Shown here piece after piece: positions 24,713-36,663 of a stretch of DNA of 64,000 nt; positions within the stretch are counted from its first letter, which is position 1; the number at the start of each line of letters is the position of its first letter. Location: NCBI RefSeq assembly GCF_000222025.1, contig NZ_AFQO01000007.1, positions 62,001 through 126,000 of the forward strand, written 5' to 3'. The notes beneath the pieces are model-generated. The model made no database searches, was not told the origin of the DNA, and was given only the letters and a program-made list of their open reading frames with translations. Origin of the DNA: Haemophilus haemolyticus M19501. Its GTDB lineage: Bacteria; Pseudomonadota; Gammaproteobacteria; Enterobacterales; Pasteurellaceae. A program made the position numbers and the translations under genes.

Positions 24713-27544
24713 ATGGAACATATCGATATTCGCGGGGCTCGAACCCATAACCTGAAAAATATAAATCTAACTATTCCACGCAATAAACTTGTGGTGATCA
24801 CTGGGCTTTCAGGTTCGGGGAAATCCTCTTTAGCGTTTGATACACTTTATGCGGAAGGGCAACGTCGCTATGTTGAATCCCTTTCTGCTTATGCGCGTCA
24901 GTTTTTATCTTTAATGGAAAAGCCGGATGTGGATTCTATTGAAGGGCTTTCCCCTGCGATTTCGATTGAACAAAAATCTACCTCACATAATCCACGCTCT
25001 ACGGTTGGAACAATTACAGAAATTTATGATTATTTGCGTTTATTGTTTGCCCGAGTAGGTGAACCGCGTTGTCCAGATCATGATGTTCCATTAACGGCAC
25101 AAACGATTAGCCAAATGGTAGATAAAGTATTAAGTTTGCCAGAAGACAGCAAGATGATGTTACTTGCGCCAGTTGTCAAAAATCGAAAAGGCGAACATGT
25201 TAAGATTTTAGAAAATATTGCTGCGCAAGGTTATATTCGAGCACGTATTGATGGCGAAATTTGTGATTTATCTGATCCACCAAAATTAGCCTTACAGAAA
25301 AAACATACTATTGAAGTGGTGGTAGATCGCTTTAAAGTGCGGTCAGATTTAGTAACACGTTTAGCCGAATCTTTTGAAACCGTATTAGAGCTTTCAGGTG
25401 GCACCGCAATTGTGGCAGATATGGATAATCCGAAAGCAGAAGAATTAATTTTTTCGGCAAATTTTGCTTGTCCGCATTGCGGTTATTCTGTGCCAGAATT
25501 AGAACCTCGTTTATTTTCCTTTAATAATCCTGCAGGTGCTTGCCCAACTTGTGATGGCTTGGGTGTGCAGCAATATTTTGATGAAGATCGTGTGGTGCAA
25601 AATCCAACTATTTCTCTTGCTGGTGGTGCGGTAAAAGGTTGGGATCGTCGTAATTTCTATTATTATCAAATGCTCACCTCATTGGCAAAACATTATCATT
25701 TTGATGTTGAAGCGCCCTATGAATCTTTGCCAAAAAAAATTCAACACATCATTATGCATGGCTCAGGCAAAGAGGAAATTGAATTCCAATATATGAATGA
25801 TCGTGGAGATGTGGTTATTCGCAAGCATCCTTTTGAAGGTATTTTGAATAATATGGCTCGCCGATATAAAGAAACAGAATCAATGTCGGTGCGTGAAGAA
25901 TTAGCAAAAAATATTAGCAATCGACCTTGTGTAGACTGTGGCGGATCTCGTTTGAGACCCGAAGCGCGTAATGTGTATATTGAAAAAACCAATTTGCCGA
26001 TAATTGCGGAAAAAAGCATTGGCGAAACCCTTGAATTTTTTACCGCACTTTCTCTCACTGGTCAAAAAGCGCAAATTGCGGAAAAAATTCTTAAAGAAAT
26101 CCGCGAGCGTTTGCTGTTCTTAGTCAATGTTGGTTTGAATTATCTTTCTCTTTCTCGTTCTGCTGAAACTCTTTCAGGTGGTGAAGCACAACGTATTCGC
26201 CTTGCTAGCCAAATTGGTGCGGGGCTTGTTGGTGTAATGTACGTATTAGATGAACCTTCGATTGGCTTGCACCAATGTGATAATGAACGCTTACTTAACA
26301 CGTTAATTCATTTGCGTAATCTTGGTAATACGGTAATTGTCGTGGAACATGATGAAGACGCGATTCGTGCGGCTGACCATATTATAGATATTGGGCCTGG
26401 TGCTGGCGTGCATGGTGGGCAAATTATTGCGCAAGGAAACGCTGATGAAATTATGATAAATCCAAATTCCATAACAGGAAAATTCTTATCGGGCGCAGAT
26501 AAAATCGAAATCCCGAAAAAACGCACCGCACTTGATAAGAAAAAATGGCTCAAACTTAAAGGCGCATCAGGTAATAACTTAAAAAATGTGAATTTAGATA
26601 TTCCCGTTGGTTTATTTACTTGCGTAACTGGTGTATCAGGCTCAGGAAAATCCACACTTATTAATGACACTTTATTTCCACTTGCGCAAAATGCATTAAA
26701 TAGAGCGGAAAAGACGGATTACGCACCTTATCAGTCTATCGAGGGATTAGAGCATTTCGATAAAGTTATTGATATTAACCAAAGCCCGATTGGGCGCACG
26801 CCACGTTCAAATCCAGCCACTTATACAGGCTTATTTACCCCGATTCGTGAACTTTTTGCAGGCGTGCCAGAGGCGCGTGCGCGTGGTTATAATCCGGGGC
26901 GTTTTAGCTTTAACGTACGAGGTGGGCGCTGTGAAGCCTGTCAAGGCGATGGTGTACTCAAAGTTGAAATGCATTTTTTACCCGATGTTTATGTTCCTTG
27001 CGACCAATGTAAAGGTAAACGCTATAATCGCGAAACCTTAGAAATTCGTTACAAAGGCAAAACGATTCATCAAGTTTTAGATATGACGGTGGAAGAGGCT
27101 CGCGAGTTTTTTGATGCGATTCCAATGATTGCAAGAAAATTACAAACCTTGATGGATGTAGGATTATCCTATATTCGATTAGGTCAATCTTCCACAACAC
27201 TTTCAGGCGGTGAAGCGCAGCGCGTTAAGCTAGCGACTGAGCTTTCTAAACGTGATACGGGTAAAACCTTGTATATTCTAGATGAGCCGACGACTGGTTT
27301 GCATTTTGCTGACATTAAGCAATTACTTGAAGTACTGCATCGATTACGCGACCAAGGAAATACTATCGTCGTCATTGAACACAATCTTGATGTGATTAAA
27401 ACGGCAGACTGGATTGTCGATCTTGGTCCTGAAGGGGGAAGCGGTGGCGGACAAATTATTGCTACTGGCACGCCTGAAGAAGTTGCTAAAGTCGCAGGAT
27501 CTCATACAGCGAGATTCCTTAAACCAATTTTGGAAAAACGTTAA
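24713..27544 (+). CDS. uvrA: UvrA, excision nuclease subunit A
   Basis: 943 residues from ATG 24713 (a TTG four codons upstream is open but unlikely). Two ABC ATPase halves are visible: Walker [13 protein letters not shown] near residue 31 and [12 protein letters not shown] near 640, with LSGGEAQR signatures near 488 and 830. Zinc-finger cysteines occur in [10 protein letters not shown] and CEACQGDG / CDQCKGKRY. It recognises bulky DNA lesions together with UvrB. A LexA box precedes it. Confidence 0.98.
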   Translation: MEHIDIRGARTHNLKNINLTIPRNKLVVITGLSGSGKSSLAFDTLYAEGQRRYVESLSAYARQFLSLMEKPDVDSIEGLSPAISIEQKSTSHNPRSTVGTITEIYDYLRLLFARVGEPRCPDHDVPLTAQTISQMVDKVLSLPEDSKMMLLAPVVKNRKGEHVKILENIAAQGYIRARIDGEICDLSDPPKLALQKKHTIEVVVDRFKVRSDLVTRLAESFETVLELSGGTAIVADMDNPKAEELIFSANFACPHCGYSVPELEPRLFSFNNPAGACPTCDGLGVQQYFDEDRVVQNPTISLAGGAVKGWDRRNFYYYQMLTSLAKHYHFDVEAPYESLPKKIQHIIMHGSGKEEIEFQYMNDRGDVVIRKHPFEGILNNMARRYKETESMSVREELAKNISNRPCVDCGGSRLRPEARNVYIEKTNLPIIAEKSIGETLEFFTALSLTGQKAQIAEKILKEIRERLLFLVNVGLNYLSLSRSAETLSGGEAQRIRLASQIGAGLVGVMYVLDEPSIGLHQCDNERLLNTLIHLRNLGNTVIVVEHDEDAIRAADHIIDIGPGAGVHGGQIIAQGNADEIMINPNSITGKFLSGADKIEIPKKRTALDKKKWLKLKGASGNNLKNVNLDIPVGLFTCVTGVSGSGKSTLINDTLFPLAQNALNRAEKTDYAPYQSIEGLEHFDKVIDINQSPIGRTPRSNPATYTGLFTPIRELFAGVPEARARGYNPGRFSFNVRGGRCEACQGDGVLKVEMHFLPDVYVPCDQCKGKRYNRETLEIRYKGKTIHQVLDMTVEEAREFFDAIPMIARKLQTLMDVGLSYIRLGQSSTTLSGGEAQRVKLATELSKRDTGKTLYILDEPTTGLHFADIKQLLEVLHRLRDQGNTIVVIEHNLDVIKTADWIVDLGPEGGSGGGQIIATGTPEEVAKVAGSHTARFLKPILEKR

Positions 27545-27660
27545 AAATAACCGCACTTTTAGTATAAAAAGTCGTAAAATGATAATTAGGATTTAGTTTC
27601 ATGTTAATAGATTTTTTGATTTAACATTGGGAACTTTATTTAATTAAACGTATCTAAGTA

Positions 27661-27677
27661 GCGCCCCAGATTGGGGC
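27661..27677 (+). terminator. Small hairpin before the lipoprotein gene
   Basis: GCCCCAGATTGGGGC forms a compact six-base stem, 118 bases after uvrA and 19 before the lipoprotein start. It lacks a T-run, so it may be an attenuator or 5' stabiliser rather than a terminator. Confidence 0.4.
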
Positions 27678-27694
27678 TTAATTAAGAGGATTTA

Positions 27695-28141
27695 ATGATG
27701 AACTTTACTAAAGTTTTACCGGCATTTGTTGCCGCTGTTGTATTATCTGCATGCGCAAAAGAAGCGCCAGTAATGGAAAAAGCATCGACTCAAATGGCTG
27801 CTCAAACTGCGTCAACTATTACTGATAAAACAGTAGTTTATTCTTGTAATAAAAAAACTGTGACTGCAGTGTATCAATTTGAAAACCAAGAGCCAGTTGC
27901 GGCAATGGTTAGTTTAGGTAACAAAATTATTGCAAAAGATTTTGCTCGTGATAAATCACAAAACGATTTTACAAGTTTCACTTCTGGTGACTATGTTTGG
28001 AATGTAGATAGTGGTTTAACTTTAGATAAATTTGATTCTGTTGTGCCGGTGAATTTAATTCAAAAAGGTAAAACTAGCGATAAGATCATCATCAAAAATT
28101 GTGATGTAAACGCAAAAGTAACTAAAAAAGCAAATTTATAA
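27695..28141 (+). CDS. Haemophilus lipoprotein, possible lysozyme-inhibitor-like domain
   Basis: 148 residues with a lipoprotein signal ending VVLSAC (Cys20). The mature part has a linker rich in Ala/Thr, then VVYSCNKKTVTAVYQF and a paired Cys in KNCDVN, giving one likely disulphide around a small beta fold. This resembles the MliC/adhesin-complex group of lysozyme inhibitors, but the match is from pattern only. Start: two adjacent ATGs after AAGAGGAT. A strong terminator follows, so it is monocistronic. Confidence 0.65.
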   Translation: MMNFTKVLPAFVAAVVLSACAKEAPVMEKASTQMAAQTASTITDKTVVYSCNKKTVTAVYQFENQEPVAAMVSLGNKIIAKDFARDKSQNDFTSFTSGDYVWNVDSGLTLDKFDSVVPVNLIQKGKTSDKIIIKNCDVNAKVTKKANL

Positions 28142-28148
28142 TTCATCA

Positions 28149-28180
28149 AAATGGCTAGCGTAATTGCTAGCCATTTTTCT
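28149..28180 (+). terminator. Terminator after the lipoprotein gene
   Basis: AAATGGCTAGC and GCTAGCCATTT form an 11-base stem with a six-base loop followed by TTTCT. The 150 bases from here to queA are AT-rich promoter DNA. Confidence 0.88.
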
Positions 28181-28327
28181 ATCTTAAATAGTTCTTAACT
28201 TGCATCACCTCAATAGATAAATAAAAAAGTTTAACTATGAATAGAAGATAAGATTTTTATTTTTTCTTGAGATCATCCCCGATTCAAACTAGACTTACCG
28301 CCTATTTTATTTAACCTAAACTTTATT

Positions 28328-29419
28328 ATGCGTGTTTCAGATTTTAATTTCGATTTACCTGATGAACTTATTGCTCGCTATCCAAAGGAGGATAGATCAT
28401 CTTGCCGTTTATTACATTTGAATGGAGAAAATGGCGCGGTAATTGACCGCACTTTTTCAGATGTATTGGATTTAATTGATGAAGGCGATTTATTGGTTTT
28501 CAATAATACTCGCGTTATTCCTGCACGGATGTTCGGGCGTAAAGCCAGCGGTGGGAAAATTGAAGTTTTAGTTGAACGCATGTTAGATGAGCATCGTTTC
28601 TTAGCGCATATTCGTTCATCAAAATCACCCAAAGAAGGGGCTGAATTATTTTTAGGTGAAGATAAATTAGGCGAAAATAATGGAATTAAAGCGGTAATGA
28701 CAGCGCGTCATGGTGCATTGTTTGAAGTGGAATTAAGTGATAAATCAACCGCTCTTTTAGATGTGTTGCAAACCATTGGACATATGCCATTGCCGCCTTA
28801 TATCGACCGTCCAGATGAAGAAGCCGATCAAGAATGTTATCAAACCGTTTATAGTAAAGTACCTGGTGCGGTAGCAGCACCAACAGCAGGCTTACATTTT
28901 GATGATCCCTTGCTTGAAAAACTTAAAAAGAAAGGTGTGAATTTTGAATTTGTCACATTGCATGTAGGCGCAGGAACATTTCAGCCAGTTCGTGTCGAAA
29001 ATATTGAAGATCATGTGATGCATGCTGAATATGTAGAAGTTTCTCAAGAAGTTTGCAATGCTATTATTGCAACAAAGAAAGCGGGTAAACGTGTTATTGC
29101 AGTGGGAACGACTTCTGTTCGTTCTATTGAAAGTGCGGCGCTTTCTGCAGAAGAATTTGGTAATCCAGATTTAATTGAGCCTTATTTTTCTGATACGTCC
29201 ATTTTTATTTACCCGGGCAAATCATTCCGTGTGGTGGATTGTTTAATTACTAATTTCCACTTACCTGAAAGCACTTTGATTATGTTAGTTTCAGCTTTTG
29301 CTGGCTATAAAAATACTATGAATGCGTATAAGCATGCAGTGCAAGAAAAATATCGTTTCTTTAGTTATGGCGATGCGATGTTTATTAATAAAAATTCTAA
29401 TGTGAGAGGATTGGAATAA
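28328..29419 (+). CDS. queA: QueA, SAM:tRNA ribosyltransferase-isomerase
   Basis: 363 residues, full length. QueA adds the epoxycyclopentanediol precursor from SAM to preQ1 at tRNA position 34, making epoxyqueuosine. Typical stretches are the opening [15 protein letters not shown], the [11 protein letters not shown] motif, [12 protein letters not shown] and [11 protein letters not shown]. It is separated from tgt by an unusual 343-base gap holding a putative type I toxin-antitoxin locus, although the two genes normally sit side by side. Confidence 0.97.
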   Translation: MRVSDFNFDLPDELIARYPKEDRSSCRLLHLNGENGAVIDRTFSDVLDLIDEGDLLVFNNTRVIPARMFGRKASGGKIEVLVERMLDEHRFLAHIRSSKSPKEGAELFLGEDKLGENNGIKAVMTARHGALFEVELSDKSTALLDVLQTIGHMPLPPYIDRPDEEADQECYQTVYSKVPGAVAAPTAGLHFDDPLLEKLKKKGVNFEFVTLHVGAGTFQPVRVENIEDHVMHAEYVEVSQEVCNAIIATKKAGKRVIAVGTTSVRSIESAALSAEEFGNPDLIEPYFSDTSIFIYPGKSFRVVDCLITNFHLPESTLIMLVSAFAGYKNTMNAYKHAVQEKYRFFSYGDAMFINKNSNVRGLE

Positions 29420-29424
29420 GTTGT

Positions 29425-29453
29425 TTGACTTGTAATTAGTCAGCACCTACAAT
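29425..29453 (+). promoter_or_regulatory. Strong promoter for an antisense RNA
   Basis: TTGACT (29425-29430) and TACAAT (29448-29453) are separated by exactly 17 bases, six bases behind the queA stop. A transcript starting near 29460 would run opposite the small hydrophobic peptide gene at 29499-29573. Nothing on the plus strand there is coding. Confidence 0.65.
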
Positions 29454-29459
29454 AAAGAA

Positions 29460-29586
29460 CGAGAGATGGCGGTAACCATCCCTTGTCGGCATCAACTACT
29501 AATAGCCAGTGCTACTTTTCAATAACAGGCAAAGTAGAATAATGATGACCAACTTAATCATAAATTTAGTCATATTTTTATCCTTA
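29460..29586 (+). ncRNA. Putative Sib-like antisense RNA
   Basis: Predicted from the promoter at 29425-29453 to a possible terminator: ATGAC...GTCAT pairing followed by ATTTTTAT near 29571-29580. It would cover the whole peptide gene and its ribosome site. Size and geometry match Sib RNAs, which silence ibs toxins by pairing with their mRNA. Existence of the transcript is inferred. Confidence 0.5.
29499..29573 (-). CDS. Ibs-like small hydrophobic toxin peptide
   Basis: 24 codons with a good ribosome site (AAGGA, nine bases before ATG 29573). After MTKF the peptide reads MIKLVIIILLCLLL, then KSSTGY: a single hydrophobic helix with a short polar end and terminal Tyr. E. coli Ibs toxins have the same plan (MMKLVIIL..LLLISFSAY-type, 18-19 residues), so this is probably a membrane-depolarising type I toxin. 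The leader contains a GGCGGA...TCCGCC hairpin (29636-29660) and the 3' side a GATGG/CCATC hairpin. It is too short for most gene finders. Confidence 0.6.
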   Translation of the reverse strand: MTKFMIKLVIIILLCLLLKSSTGY

Positions 29587-29693
29587 GTATGATTAACAAA
29601 CTCAGGATCTACGAAATAGCCCGACAGCGGCAACTGGCGGACTATCTTAGTAGATCCGCCTCTGCTCAAAGAGCATTGTAAATATGATATCAC

Positions 29694-30911
<1,218 letters not shown>

Positions 30912-30917
30912 TTGATG

Positions 30918-30960
30918 AAAGTGCGGTAGAAAAATGAAATGTTTTCTGACCGCACTTTTT
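30918..30960. terminator. Inverted uptake-signal terminator after tgt
   Basis: AAAGTGCGGT and ACCGCACTTTTT face each other across 20 bases; the T-run after the second arm suits plus-strand termination. The haemerythrin-like gene starts 16 bases later. Confidence 0.65.
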
Positions 30961-30975
30961 AACAAAGGAAACCTT

Positions 30976-31494
30976 ATGCAAATTCTTGAACCTCAACAAT
31001 TCGCCACATGGAATGAACCTATTGAAATGCTTTATGCCTGTCATAGTAAGGTAAAACGTTTTTGTCGTCAGTTAAGCATTTTGCCTGATTATCTAGAAAA
31101 ACACGGCTATACTCAGGCTGTATTAAATGATGTTGAGCAAATTTTAACTTATTTCAATCGTGCCGCCCCTCTACATCATGAGGATGAAGAATTAGATTTT
31201 TTCCCTCAATTAGTCAAAGTGGCTCCGCAAGCACAAAGCTCCATTGATGAATTAGAAAAACAGCACGAATATTTGCATGAAAATTGGAGTGCACTATCTG
31301 CGCAGTTAGAAGAGCTTATTTCTGAACAACGTCATAATATTGATGAACATTTAATTGAATGCTTTATTCAAGGTTATGATCGTCATATTGCATTAGAAGA
31401 ACCGTTATTTGAAATGGGGCGTGAATGCTTAAGTGCGGATATTTTGGCTGAAATGGGCAAGAACATGAGTGCTCGTCGTCAAGTTAAAGAATGA
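30976..31494 (+). CDS. Haemerythrin-like domain protein
   Basis: 172 residues from ATG 30976 with AAAGGAAA ribosome site. A four-helix domain has His and Glu at metal-ligand spacing: [30 protein letters not shown] and [12 protein letters not shown]. Such proteins bind a di-iron centre for oxygen, NO or iron handling; the precise role is not known here. It overlaps the following TusA-like gene by four bases (ATGA). Confidence 0.8.
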   Translation: MQILEPQQFATWNEPIEMLYACHSKVKRFCRQLSILPDYLEKHGYTQAVLNDVEQILTYFNRAAPLHHEDEELDFFPQLVKVAPQAQSSIDELEKQHEYLHENWSALSAQLEELISEQRHNIDEHLIECFIQGYDRHIALEEPLFEMGRECLSADILAEMGKNMSARRQVKE

Positions 31495-31712
31495 AATATC
31501 AGCTCAATTTAACCACACTTCGATGTCCAATTCCTCTTTTAAGTGCCAAAAAAGCCTTAAAAAATTTGGATAAAAATGATGAGCTAATGTTGATCTTAAA
31601 CCTTGAAAGTGCGGTGGAAAATTTTTCTATTTTTGCAGAAGAAAATTCGGTTGCTTTGGTCGAGCAATATTACGCTTCGGAAAAAGAATTTATCGTTATC
31701 TTGAAAAAATAA
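31491..31712 (+). CDS. TusA-family sulfur carrier protein
   Basis: 73 residues with the family signature [14 protein letters not shown], the Cys12-Pro-x-Pro motif that carries persulfide in TusA relatives. It is translationally coupled to the haemerythrin-like gene, which suggests a shared role in redox or iron-sulfur metabolism (inferred). It is not the main TusA of tRNA thiolation with certainty; another paralogue lies at 46678. Confidence 0.8.
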   Translation: MKYQLNLTTLRCPIPLLSAKKALKNLDKNDELMLILNLESAVENFSIFAEENSVALVEQYYASEKEFIVILKK

Positions 31713-31821
31713 AATTAATCGCCATAACGTAGAATATTGGGCGTGGTTCACCTTTCCCAATGAGCCAATTTATGGTATTTTAAGCACAATTTTCAACTTA
31801 AATTAACAAGGAAAACATACA

Positions 31822-32115
31822 ATGGAAGCACAAAACCCGATGTCCACGTTATTTATTTTCGTGATCTTTGGTTTAATTTTTTACTTTATGATTTATCGCC
31901 CGCAAGCTAAACGCAATAAAGAACACAAAAAATTGATGTCTGAGCTTGCAAAAGGTACTGAAGTTTTAACTGCTGGTGGTTTAATCGGCAAAATTACTAA
32001 AGTAACCGAAGGTAGCGATAGCATCGTGATTGCGTTAAACGACACGACAGAAATTACGATTAATCGTAACTACATTGTAAGCGTTCTTCCTAAAGGTTCA
32101 TTAAAATCACTTTAA
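31822..32115 (+). CDS. yajC: YajC, Sec translocon accessory subunit
   Basis: 97 residues with one membrane helix (about 12-30, TLFIFVIFGLIFYFMIYRPQ) and a cytoplasmic beta domain (KGTEVLTAGGLIGKI). It is always next to secD and secF, with which it forms the SecDF-YajC complex. A CAGAGCCAC/GTGGCTCTG hairpin (32137-32159) lies between yajC and secD and may tune their ratio. Confidence 0.95.
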   Translation: MEAQNPMSTLFIFVIFGLIFYFMIYRPQAKRNKEHKKLMSELAKGTEVLTAGGLIGKITKVTEGSDSIVIALNDTTEITINRNYIVSVLPKGSLKSL

Positions 32116-32136
32116 GAGTAACGTTAAATTATTTTC

Positions 32137-32160
32137 CAGAGCCACGAATTGTGGCTCTGT
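32137..32160 (+). other. Intercistronic hairpin yajC-secD
   Basis: A nine-base stem (CAGAGCCAC/GTGGCTCTG) with a five-base loop and no T-run, 22 bases after the yajC stop. It probably protects the yajC message 3' end or attenuates mildly. Confidence 0.5.
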
Positions 32161-32184
32161 GCGTTAGAAAAGAAAAGGAAAACT

Positions 32185-34035
32185 ATGTTAAACCGTTATC
32201 CATTATGGAAGAATTTGATGGTGATTTTTATTGTGGCCATCGGGATTTTATATTCTCTTCCAAATATTTATGGTGAAGATCCTGCGGTTCAAATTTCTGG
32301 TACGCGCGGTCAAGAAGCGAATACTAGCGTGCTTGGACAAGTTCAAGATGTGCTTAAAACCAATAATCTTCCAGCCAAATCTATTGTGCTTGAGAACGGC
32401 TCAATTCTAGCTCGTTTTACTAATACCGATGATCAACTCCTCGCTAAAGATAAAATTGCTGAACGTCTTGGCAATAATTACACCACTGCATTAAACCTTG
32501 CTCCAGCCACTCCAGCTTGGTTAAGCATGTTTGGTGCTAACCCAATGAAATGGGGATTAGACTTACGAGGTGGAGTTCGTTTTTTGATGGAAGTTGATAT
32601 GAATGCTGCACTTGTAAAACGCCAAGAGCAATTACAAGACAGTTTACGTAATGAACTTCGCAAAGAAAAAATTCAATATACGGCAATTAAAAATACTGAG
32701 CATTTTGGTACTTCTGTCACATTGGCCGATGCAAGTCAACGCTCTAAAGCGGAACGTATTATTCATCAGTTGCATCCAACCTTAGATATCACAGAGCTGG
32801 ATAACGATAGTATCAATTTAGGTCTTTCAACTTCAGCATTAAATGAAGCACGCGACTTAGCAATTGAGCAAAACTTAACGATTTTACGTAAACGTGTTGC
32901 TGAATTAGGGGTATCTGAGGCGGTTATTCAACGTCAAGGTGCTGAACGTATTGTAATTGAATTACCAGGTGTTCAAGATACTGCTCGTGCAAAAGAAATT
33001 TTAGGTGCAACTGCAACACTTGAGTTTCGTATCGTAAATCAAAATGTTACAGCTGATGCAATTTCTCGTAATATGTTACCAGCTGATTCGGAAGTTAAAT
33101 ATGATCGCCAAGGTCATCCTGTTGCATTATTTAAACGCGCGGTATTAGGTGGTGAGCATATTATTAATTCAAGTTCTGGTTTAGATCAGCATTCAAGTAC
33201 CCCGCAAGTGAGTGTAACCTTGGATGGTGAAGGTGGTGAGATTATGTCTCAAACTACCAAAAAATATTATAAGAAACCAATGGCAACGCTTTATGTTGAA
33301 TATAAAGATAACGGTAAAAAAGACGAAAATGGTAAAACTATTTTAGAAAAACATGAGGAAGTGATTAATGTGGCGACGATCCAAGGTCGCTTTAGCTCAA
33401 ACTTCCAAATTACTGGTGTTGATAGCATCGCGGAAGCACATAATCTTTCTACCTTGTTGAAATCTGGCGCATTAATTGCACCAATTCAAATTGTTGAAGA
33501 ACGCACAATTGGCCCATCATTAGGTGCGCAAAACGTAGAGCAAGGGATTAATGCAAGTCTTTGGGGATTAGTTGCTGTTATTGTCTTTATGTTGTTTTAC
33601 TACAAAATGTTTGGTGTGATTGCAAGTTTTGCACTTGTTATTAATATCGTATTACTTGTGGGATTAATGTCTATTTTACCAGGTGCGACACTTTCAATGC
33701 CGGGTATTGCGGGTATCGTTTTAACTTTAGGTATGTCAGTAGATGCGAACGTATTGATTTTTGAACGTATTAAAGAAGAAATTCGTAATGGTCGTTCAAT
33801 TCAGCAAGCGATTAATGAAGGTTATAACGGCGCATTTACTTCTATTTTTGACGCAAACTTAACCACAATCTTAACCGCAATTATTCTATACGCGGTAGGA
33901 ACAGGTCCAATTCAAGGATTTGCGATTACGCTTTCACTTGGTGTTGCGATTTCTATGTTTACCGCGATTACAGGAACTCGCGCATTAGTTAATGCCCTTT
34001 ACGGTGGTAAACAACTTAAAAAATTATTAATTTAG
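32185..34035 (+). CDS. secD: SecD, protein-export membrane protein
   Basis: 616 residues from ATG 32185 (AAAAGGAAAAC site). One N-terminal membrane helix, a large periplasmic P1 head (about residues 35-445) including the WGLDLRGGVRFL signature, then five membrane segments with GMSVDANVLIFERIKEE near the end. SecDF uses the proton gradient to pull exported chains through SecYEG. It lies seven bases before secF. Confidence 0.97.
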   Translation: MLNRYPLWKNLMVIFIVAIGILYSLPNIYGEDPAVQISGTRGQEANTSVLGQVQDVLKTNNLPAKSIVLENGSILARFTNTDDQLLAKDKIAERLGNNYTTALNLAPATPAWLSMFGANPMKWGLDLRGGVRFLMEVDMNAALVKRQEQLQDSLRNELRKEKIQYTAIKNTEHFGTSVTLADASQRSKAERIIHQLHPTLDITELDNDSINLGLSTSALNEARDLAIEQNLTILRKRVAELGVSEAVIQRQGAERIVIELPGVQDTARAKEILGATATLEFRIVNQNVTADAISRNMLPADSEVKYDRQGHPVALFKRAVLGGEHIINSSSGLDQHSSTPQVSVTLDGEGGEIMSQTTKKYYKKPMATLYVEYKDNGKKDENGKTILEKHEEVINVATIQGRFSSNFQITGVDSIAEAHNLSTLLKSGALIAPIQIVEERTIGPSLGAQNVEQGINASLWGLVAVIVFMLFYYKMFGVIASFALVINIVLLVGLMSILPGATLSMPGIAGIVLTLGMSVDANVLIFERIKEEIRNGRSIQQAINEGYNGAFTSIFDANLTTILTAIILYAVGTGPIQGFAITLSLGVAISMFTAITGTRALVNALYGGKQLKKLLI

Positions 34036-34042
34036 GCGGGAA

Positions 34043-35020
34043 ATGATGAAACTTTTTACAAAAGATAAAGACGGACATTTTATCCGTGAAATCAATGGGA
34101 TCAAGCTCCCGTTCCCATTGACTGAATTTATGAAAGTGCGTAAATGGGGTTATATATTATCCGCACTTTTAATGGTAATTTCTCTATTTTTTATTATTAC
34201 CAAAGGATTTAACTGGGGCTTAGATTTTACTGGCGGAGTAGTATTTGATACTCACTTCTCACAATCCGCTAACCTTGAACAAATCCGTAGTAAACTTCAC
34301 GAAAATGGAATTGAAAGCCCAATTGTACAAACCACAGGCTCGATTCAGGATGTGATGATTCGTTTACCTGCAAGTAATAATGATTCTACCATTGGCGAAC
34401 ACGTCAAAAGTATGCTACAGAATGTAGATAAAGACATTCAAATTCGCAGTATTGAGTTTGTTGGCCCAAATGTTGGTGAAGAATTAGCACAAGGTGCTGT
34501 GTATGCGACTTTAGCGACATTAGCAATGGTGCTTATTTATGTGGGGTCACGTTTTGAATGGCGTTTAGGCTTTGGCGGTATTGCTTCTCTTGCGCACGAC
34601 GTAATTATTACGCTAGGGGTATTCTCTGCATTACAAATTGAAATTGATCTTACTTTTGTCGCAGCGATTTTATCTGTGGTGGGTTACTCCATTAACGATA
34701 GTATTGTGGTCTTTGACCGGGTTCGTGAAAATTTCCGAAAAATTAGACGATTGGATACGATTGATATTATTGATATTTCTTTAACGCAAACTTTATCAAG
34801 AACTATTATAACCTCTGCGACAACATTAATTGTTGTTATTGCATTGTTCTTTTTTGGTGGTCCATCAATTCATAATTTCTCTTTAGCGTTACTTGTGGGT
34901 ATTGGATTTGGTACATATTCTTCAATCTTTATTGCAATCGCAATTGCATACGATGTTGGATTACGCCGTGAACATATGATCCCGCCTAAAGTAGATAAGG
35001 AAATTGATGAATTACCTTAG
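34043..35020 (+). CDS. secF: SecF, protein-export membrane protein
   Basis: 325 residues (a second ATG three bases on is equally likely). WGLDFTGGVVFDTHF marks the periplasmic start, then five membrane helices with VGYSINDSIVVFDRVREN, the SecF hallmark. It completes the yajC-secD-secF operon, ended by a strong bidirectional terminator. Confidence 0.97.
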   Translation: MMKLFTKDKDGHFIREINGIKLPFPLTEFMKVRKWGYILSALLMVISLFFIITKGFNWGLDFTGGVVFDTHFSQSANLEQIRSKLHENGIESPIVQTTGSIQDVMIRLPASNNDSTIGEHVKSMLQNVDKDIQIRSIEFVGPNVGEELAQGAVYATLATLAMVLIYVGSRFEWRLGFGGIASLAHDVIITLGVFSALQIEIDLTFVAAILSVVGYSINDSIVVFDRVRENFRKIRRLDTIDIIDISLTQTLSRTIITSATTLIVVIALFFFGGPSIHNFSLALLVGIGFGTYSSIFIAIAIAYDVGLRREHMIPPKVDKEIDELP

Positions 35021-35050
35021 TTAAATTCTATTCTTAGAATAAACTTCAAT

Positions 35051-35090
35051 AAAAAATAGTTAACCAAAAATTCATGGTTAACTATTTTTT
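35051..35090. terminator. Bidirectional terminator between secF and perM
   Basis: AAAAAATAGTTAACCA and TGGTTAACTATTTTTT form a perfect 16-base stem with an eight-base loop, suited to both converging genes. Confidence 0.92.
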
Positions 35091-35118
35091 TATTTGTATA
35101 GCTTTTTAATTTAGACTT

Positions 35119-36168
35119 TTAATCTTGAGGTAACGCATTTATAACGGCTTTCACTAAAGTCGCTAAAGGAATGGCAAAGAATACGCCCCAAAATCCCCAT
35201 AAACCACCAAAAATTAATACTGAAATAATAATAATCAATGGATGTAAATTCACTGCTTCAGAAAATAAATAAGGGACGAGTAAGTTTCCATCTAAGAGCT
35301 GACTCACAGCAAAAGCGATGATGATATACCAAAACGTTGGACTAATTCCAAATTGGAATAAAGCAACCAATGCAACAGGAATTGTGACAATTACTGCGCC
35401 AATATAAGGAACGAGAACTGAAAGGCCCACCGCAAAAGCCAATAAGAGCGGGTAATTTAGTCCGAATATTAAGAAAATAATGTAGGTGATGAGCGTGACA
35501 ATCAGAATTTCTAACAATTTTCCATGAATGTAGTTGGAAATTTGCTGTTGCATTTCTTTCCATACTTTAAAAGCCAAGTTTCTATTTTTTGGTAAAAAAC
35601 GGCTCACGCCTTGTAAAAGTTCTGATTTATCCTTCAACATAAAAAACATCATTAATGGCACTAAAAAGGCATAAATCCCTAAAGAAACCAAGTTCATAAT
35701 AGAGGCTAAAGAAAGTTTTACAGCAGATTCACCAAAACCAAGGATTTTTTCTCGCACAGAATTGAAAATAGAATCTACCATTGAATAGTCTATGAGCTCA
35801 GGATAATGCTCAGGTAAGTTTAGTAACCATTCATTGAGCTTATTAAACATTGCAGGCAAATCACTTAATAAGGAAATAGTTTGATTCCATAACATTGGCA
35901 TGAGGATTAAAAAGAAGATTGTCGCTAGTCCAATAAAGCCACCAAAAATGATGATTGTGGCTAGCATTCTTGGGCATTTTAAATGTTGATGCAAAAAATT
36001 GATCGGCATTTCTAGTAAATAGGATAGTACTAGAGCAATCAATAACGGCGCGATTAAATTTCCAAAAAAATAAATAGAGATAAAGCCAAATAATAATATT
36101 GCTAATAGCCCCATTGCTTGTGGATCGCTTAAGCGACGCGAGTACCAGCTTTTCAACATTTCTAGCAT
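35119..36168 (-). CDS. PerM-like AI-2E family transporter
   Basis: 349 residues with seven to eight membrane segments; the family opening [19 protein letters not shown] and the conserved central helix [15 protein letters not shown] are clear. The group (PerM/YdgG/TqsA) includes small-molecule exporters; PerM itself has no settled substrate. It stands alone between converging secF and a divergent ArsC-like gene. Confidence 0.85.
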   Translation of the reverse strand: MLEMLKSWYSRRLSDPQAMGLLAILLFGFISIYFFGNLIAPLLIALVLSYLLEMPINFLHQHLKCPRMLATIIIFGGFIGLATIFFLILMPMLWNQTISLLSDLPAMFNKLNEWLLNLPEHYPELIDYSMVDSIFNSVREKILGFGESAVKLSLASIMNLVSLGIYAFLVPLMMFFMLKDKSELLQGVSRFLPKNRNLAFKVWKEMQQQISNYIHGKLLEILIVTLITYIIFLIFGLNYPLLLAFAVGLSVLVPYIGAVIVTIPVALVALFQFGISPTFWYIIIAFAVSQLLDGNLLVPYLFSEAVNLHPLIIIISVLIFGGLWGFWGVFFAIPLATLVKAVINALPQD

Positions 36169-36245
36169 AATTTCTTTTCCTGTAAGTATTTTTCGTCATT
36201 ATAAGTTAAAATTTATAGTGTTTATAGCTACTAAGAGGAAATCCT

Positions 36246-36596
36246 ATGTCTGTTATTATTTATCACAACCCACGTTGCTCAAAAAGCCGTGAAACGCTAG
36301 CATTATTAGAAAATCAAGGTGTTCAGCCAATCGTTGAATTGTATTTGCAAAAGCAGTATTCCATTGATGAATTACAAAGCATTGCCCAAAAATTAGGGAT
36401 TGATGATGTGCGTCAAATGATGCGTACGAAAGATGATTTATACAAAAGCTTAAATTTAGATAATTTAGAGCTCTCTCAAGCTGAATTATTAAAAGCCATG
36501 AGTGAACATTCAGCACTCATTGAACGCCCAATTGTGATCAATGGTAATCAGGCTAAAATCGGGCGTCCGCCAGAAATTGTACTTGAGATTTTGTAA
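36246..36596 (+). CDS. ArsC/Spx-family protein (YfgD-like)
   Basis: 116 residues: IIYHNPRCSKSRETLALL with Cys10 in the ArsC active-site loop, and IERPIVINGNQAKIGRPPE. It is shorter than the cassette ArsC (134) and resembles the chromosomal YfgD group, which is annotated as arsenate reductase although its physiological substrate is uncertain. It lies in core DNA with Haemophilus uptake signals around, unlike the imported arsC at 14628. Confidence 0.85.
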   Translation: MSVIIYHNPRCSKSRETLALLENQGVQPIVELYLQKQYSIDELQSIAQKLGIDDVRQMMRTKDDLYKSLNLDNLELSQAELLKAMSEHSALIERPIVINGNQAKIGRPPEIVLEIL

Positions 36597-36612
36597 TTTA
36601 AACGTTTGCGCG

Positions 36613-36652
36613 TATAATACTCCAGCCGTGGAGATCCTTCTGCGGCTTTTTT
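36613..36652 (+). promoter_or_regulatory. Promoter and small hairpin ahead of arfA
   Basis: TATAAT at 36613-36618 is a likely -10 for arfA. Just behind it AGCCG...CGGCTTTTTT forms a weak terminator-like hairpin, which may end transcription from the ArsC-like gene or attenuate arfA. Confidence 0.4.
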
Positions 36653-36663
36653 AAGGAAAAATT

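Noticed and set aside
29499..29693. A 64-residue minus-strand protein between queA and tgt
   Set aside because: The upstream 40 codons are leader RNA with hairpins; only the last 24 codons have a ribosome site and Ibs-like sequence.
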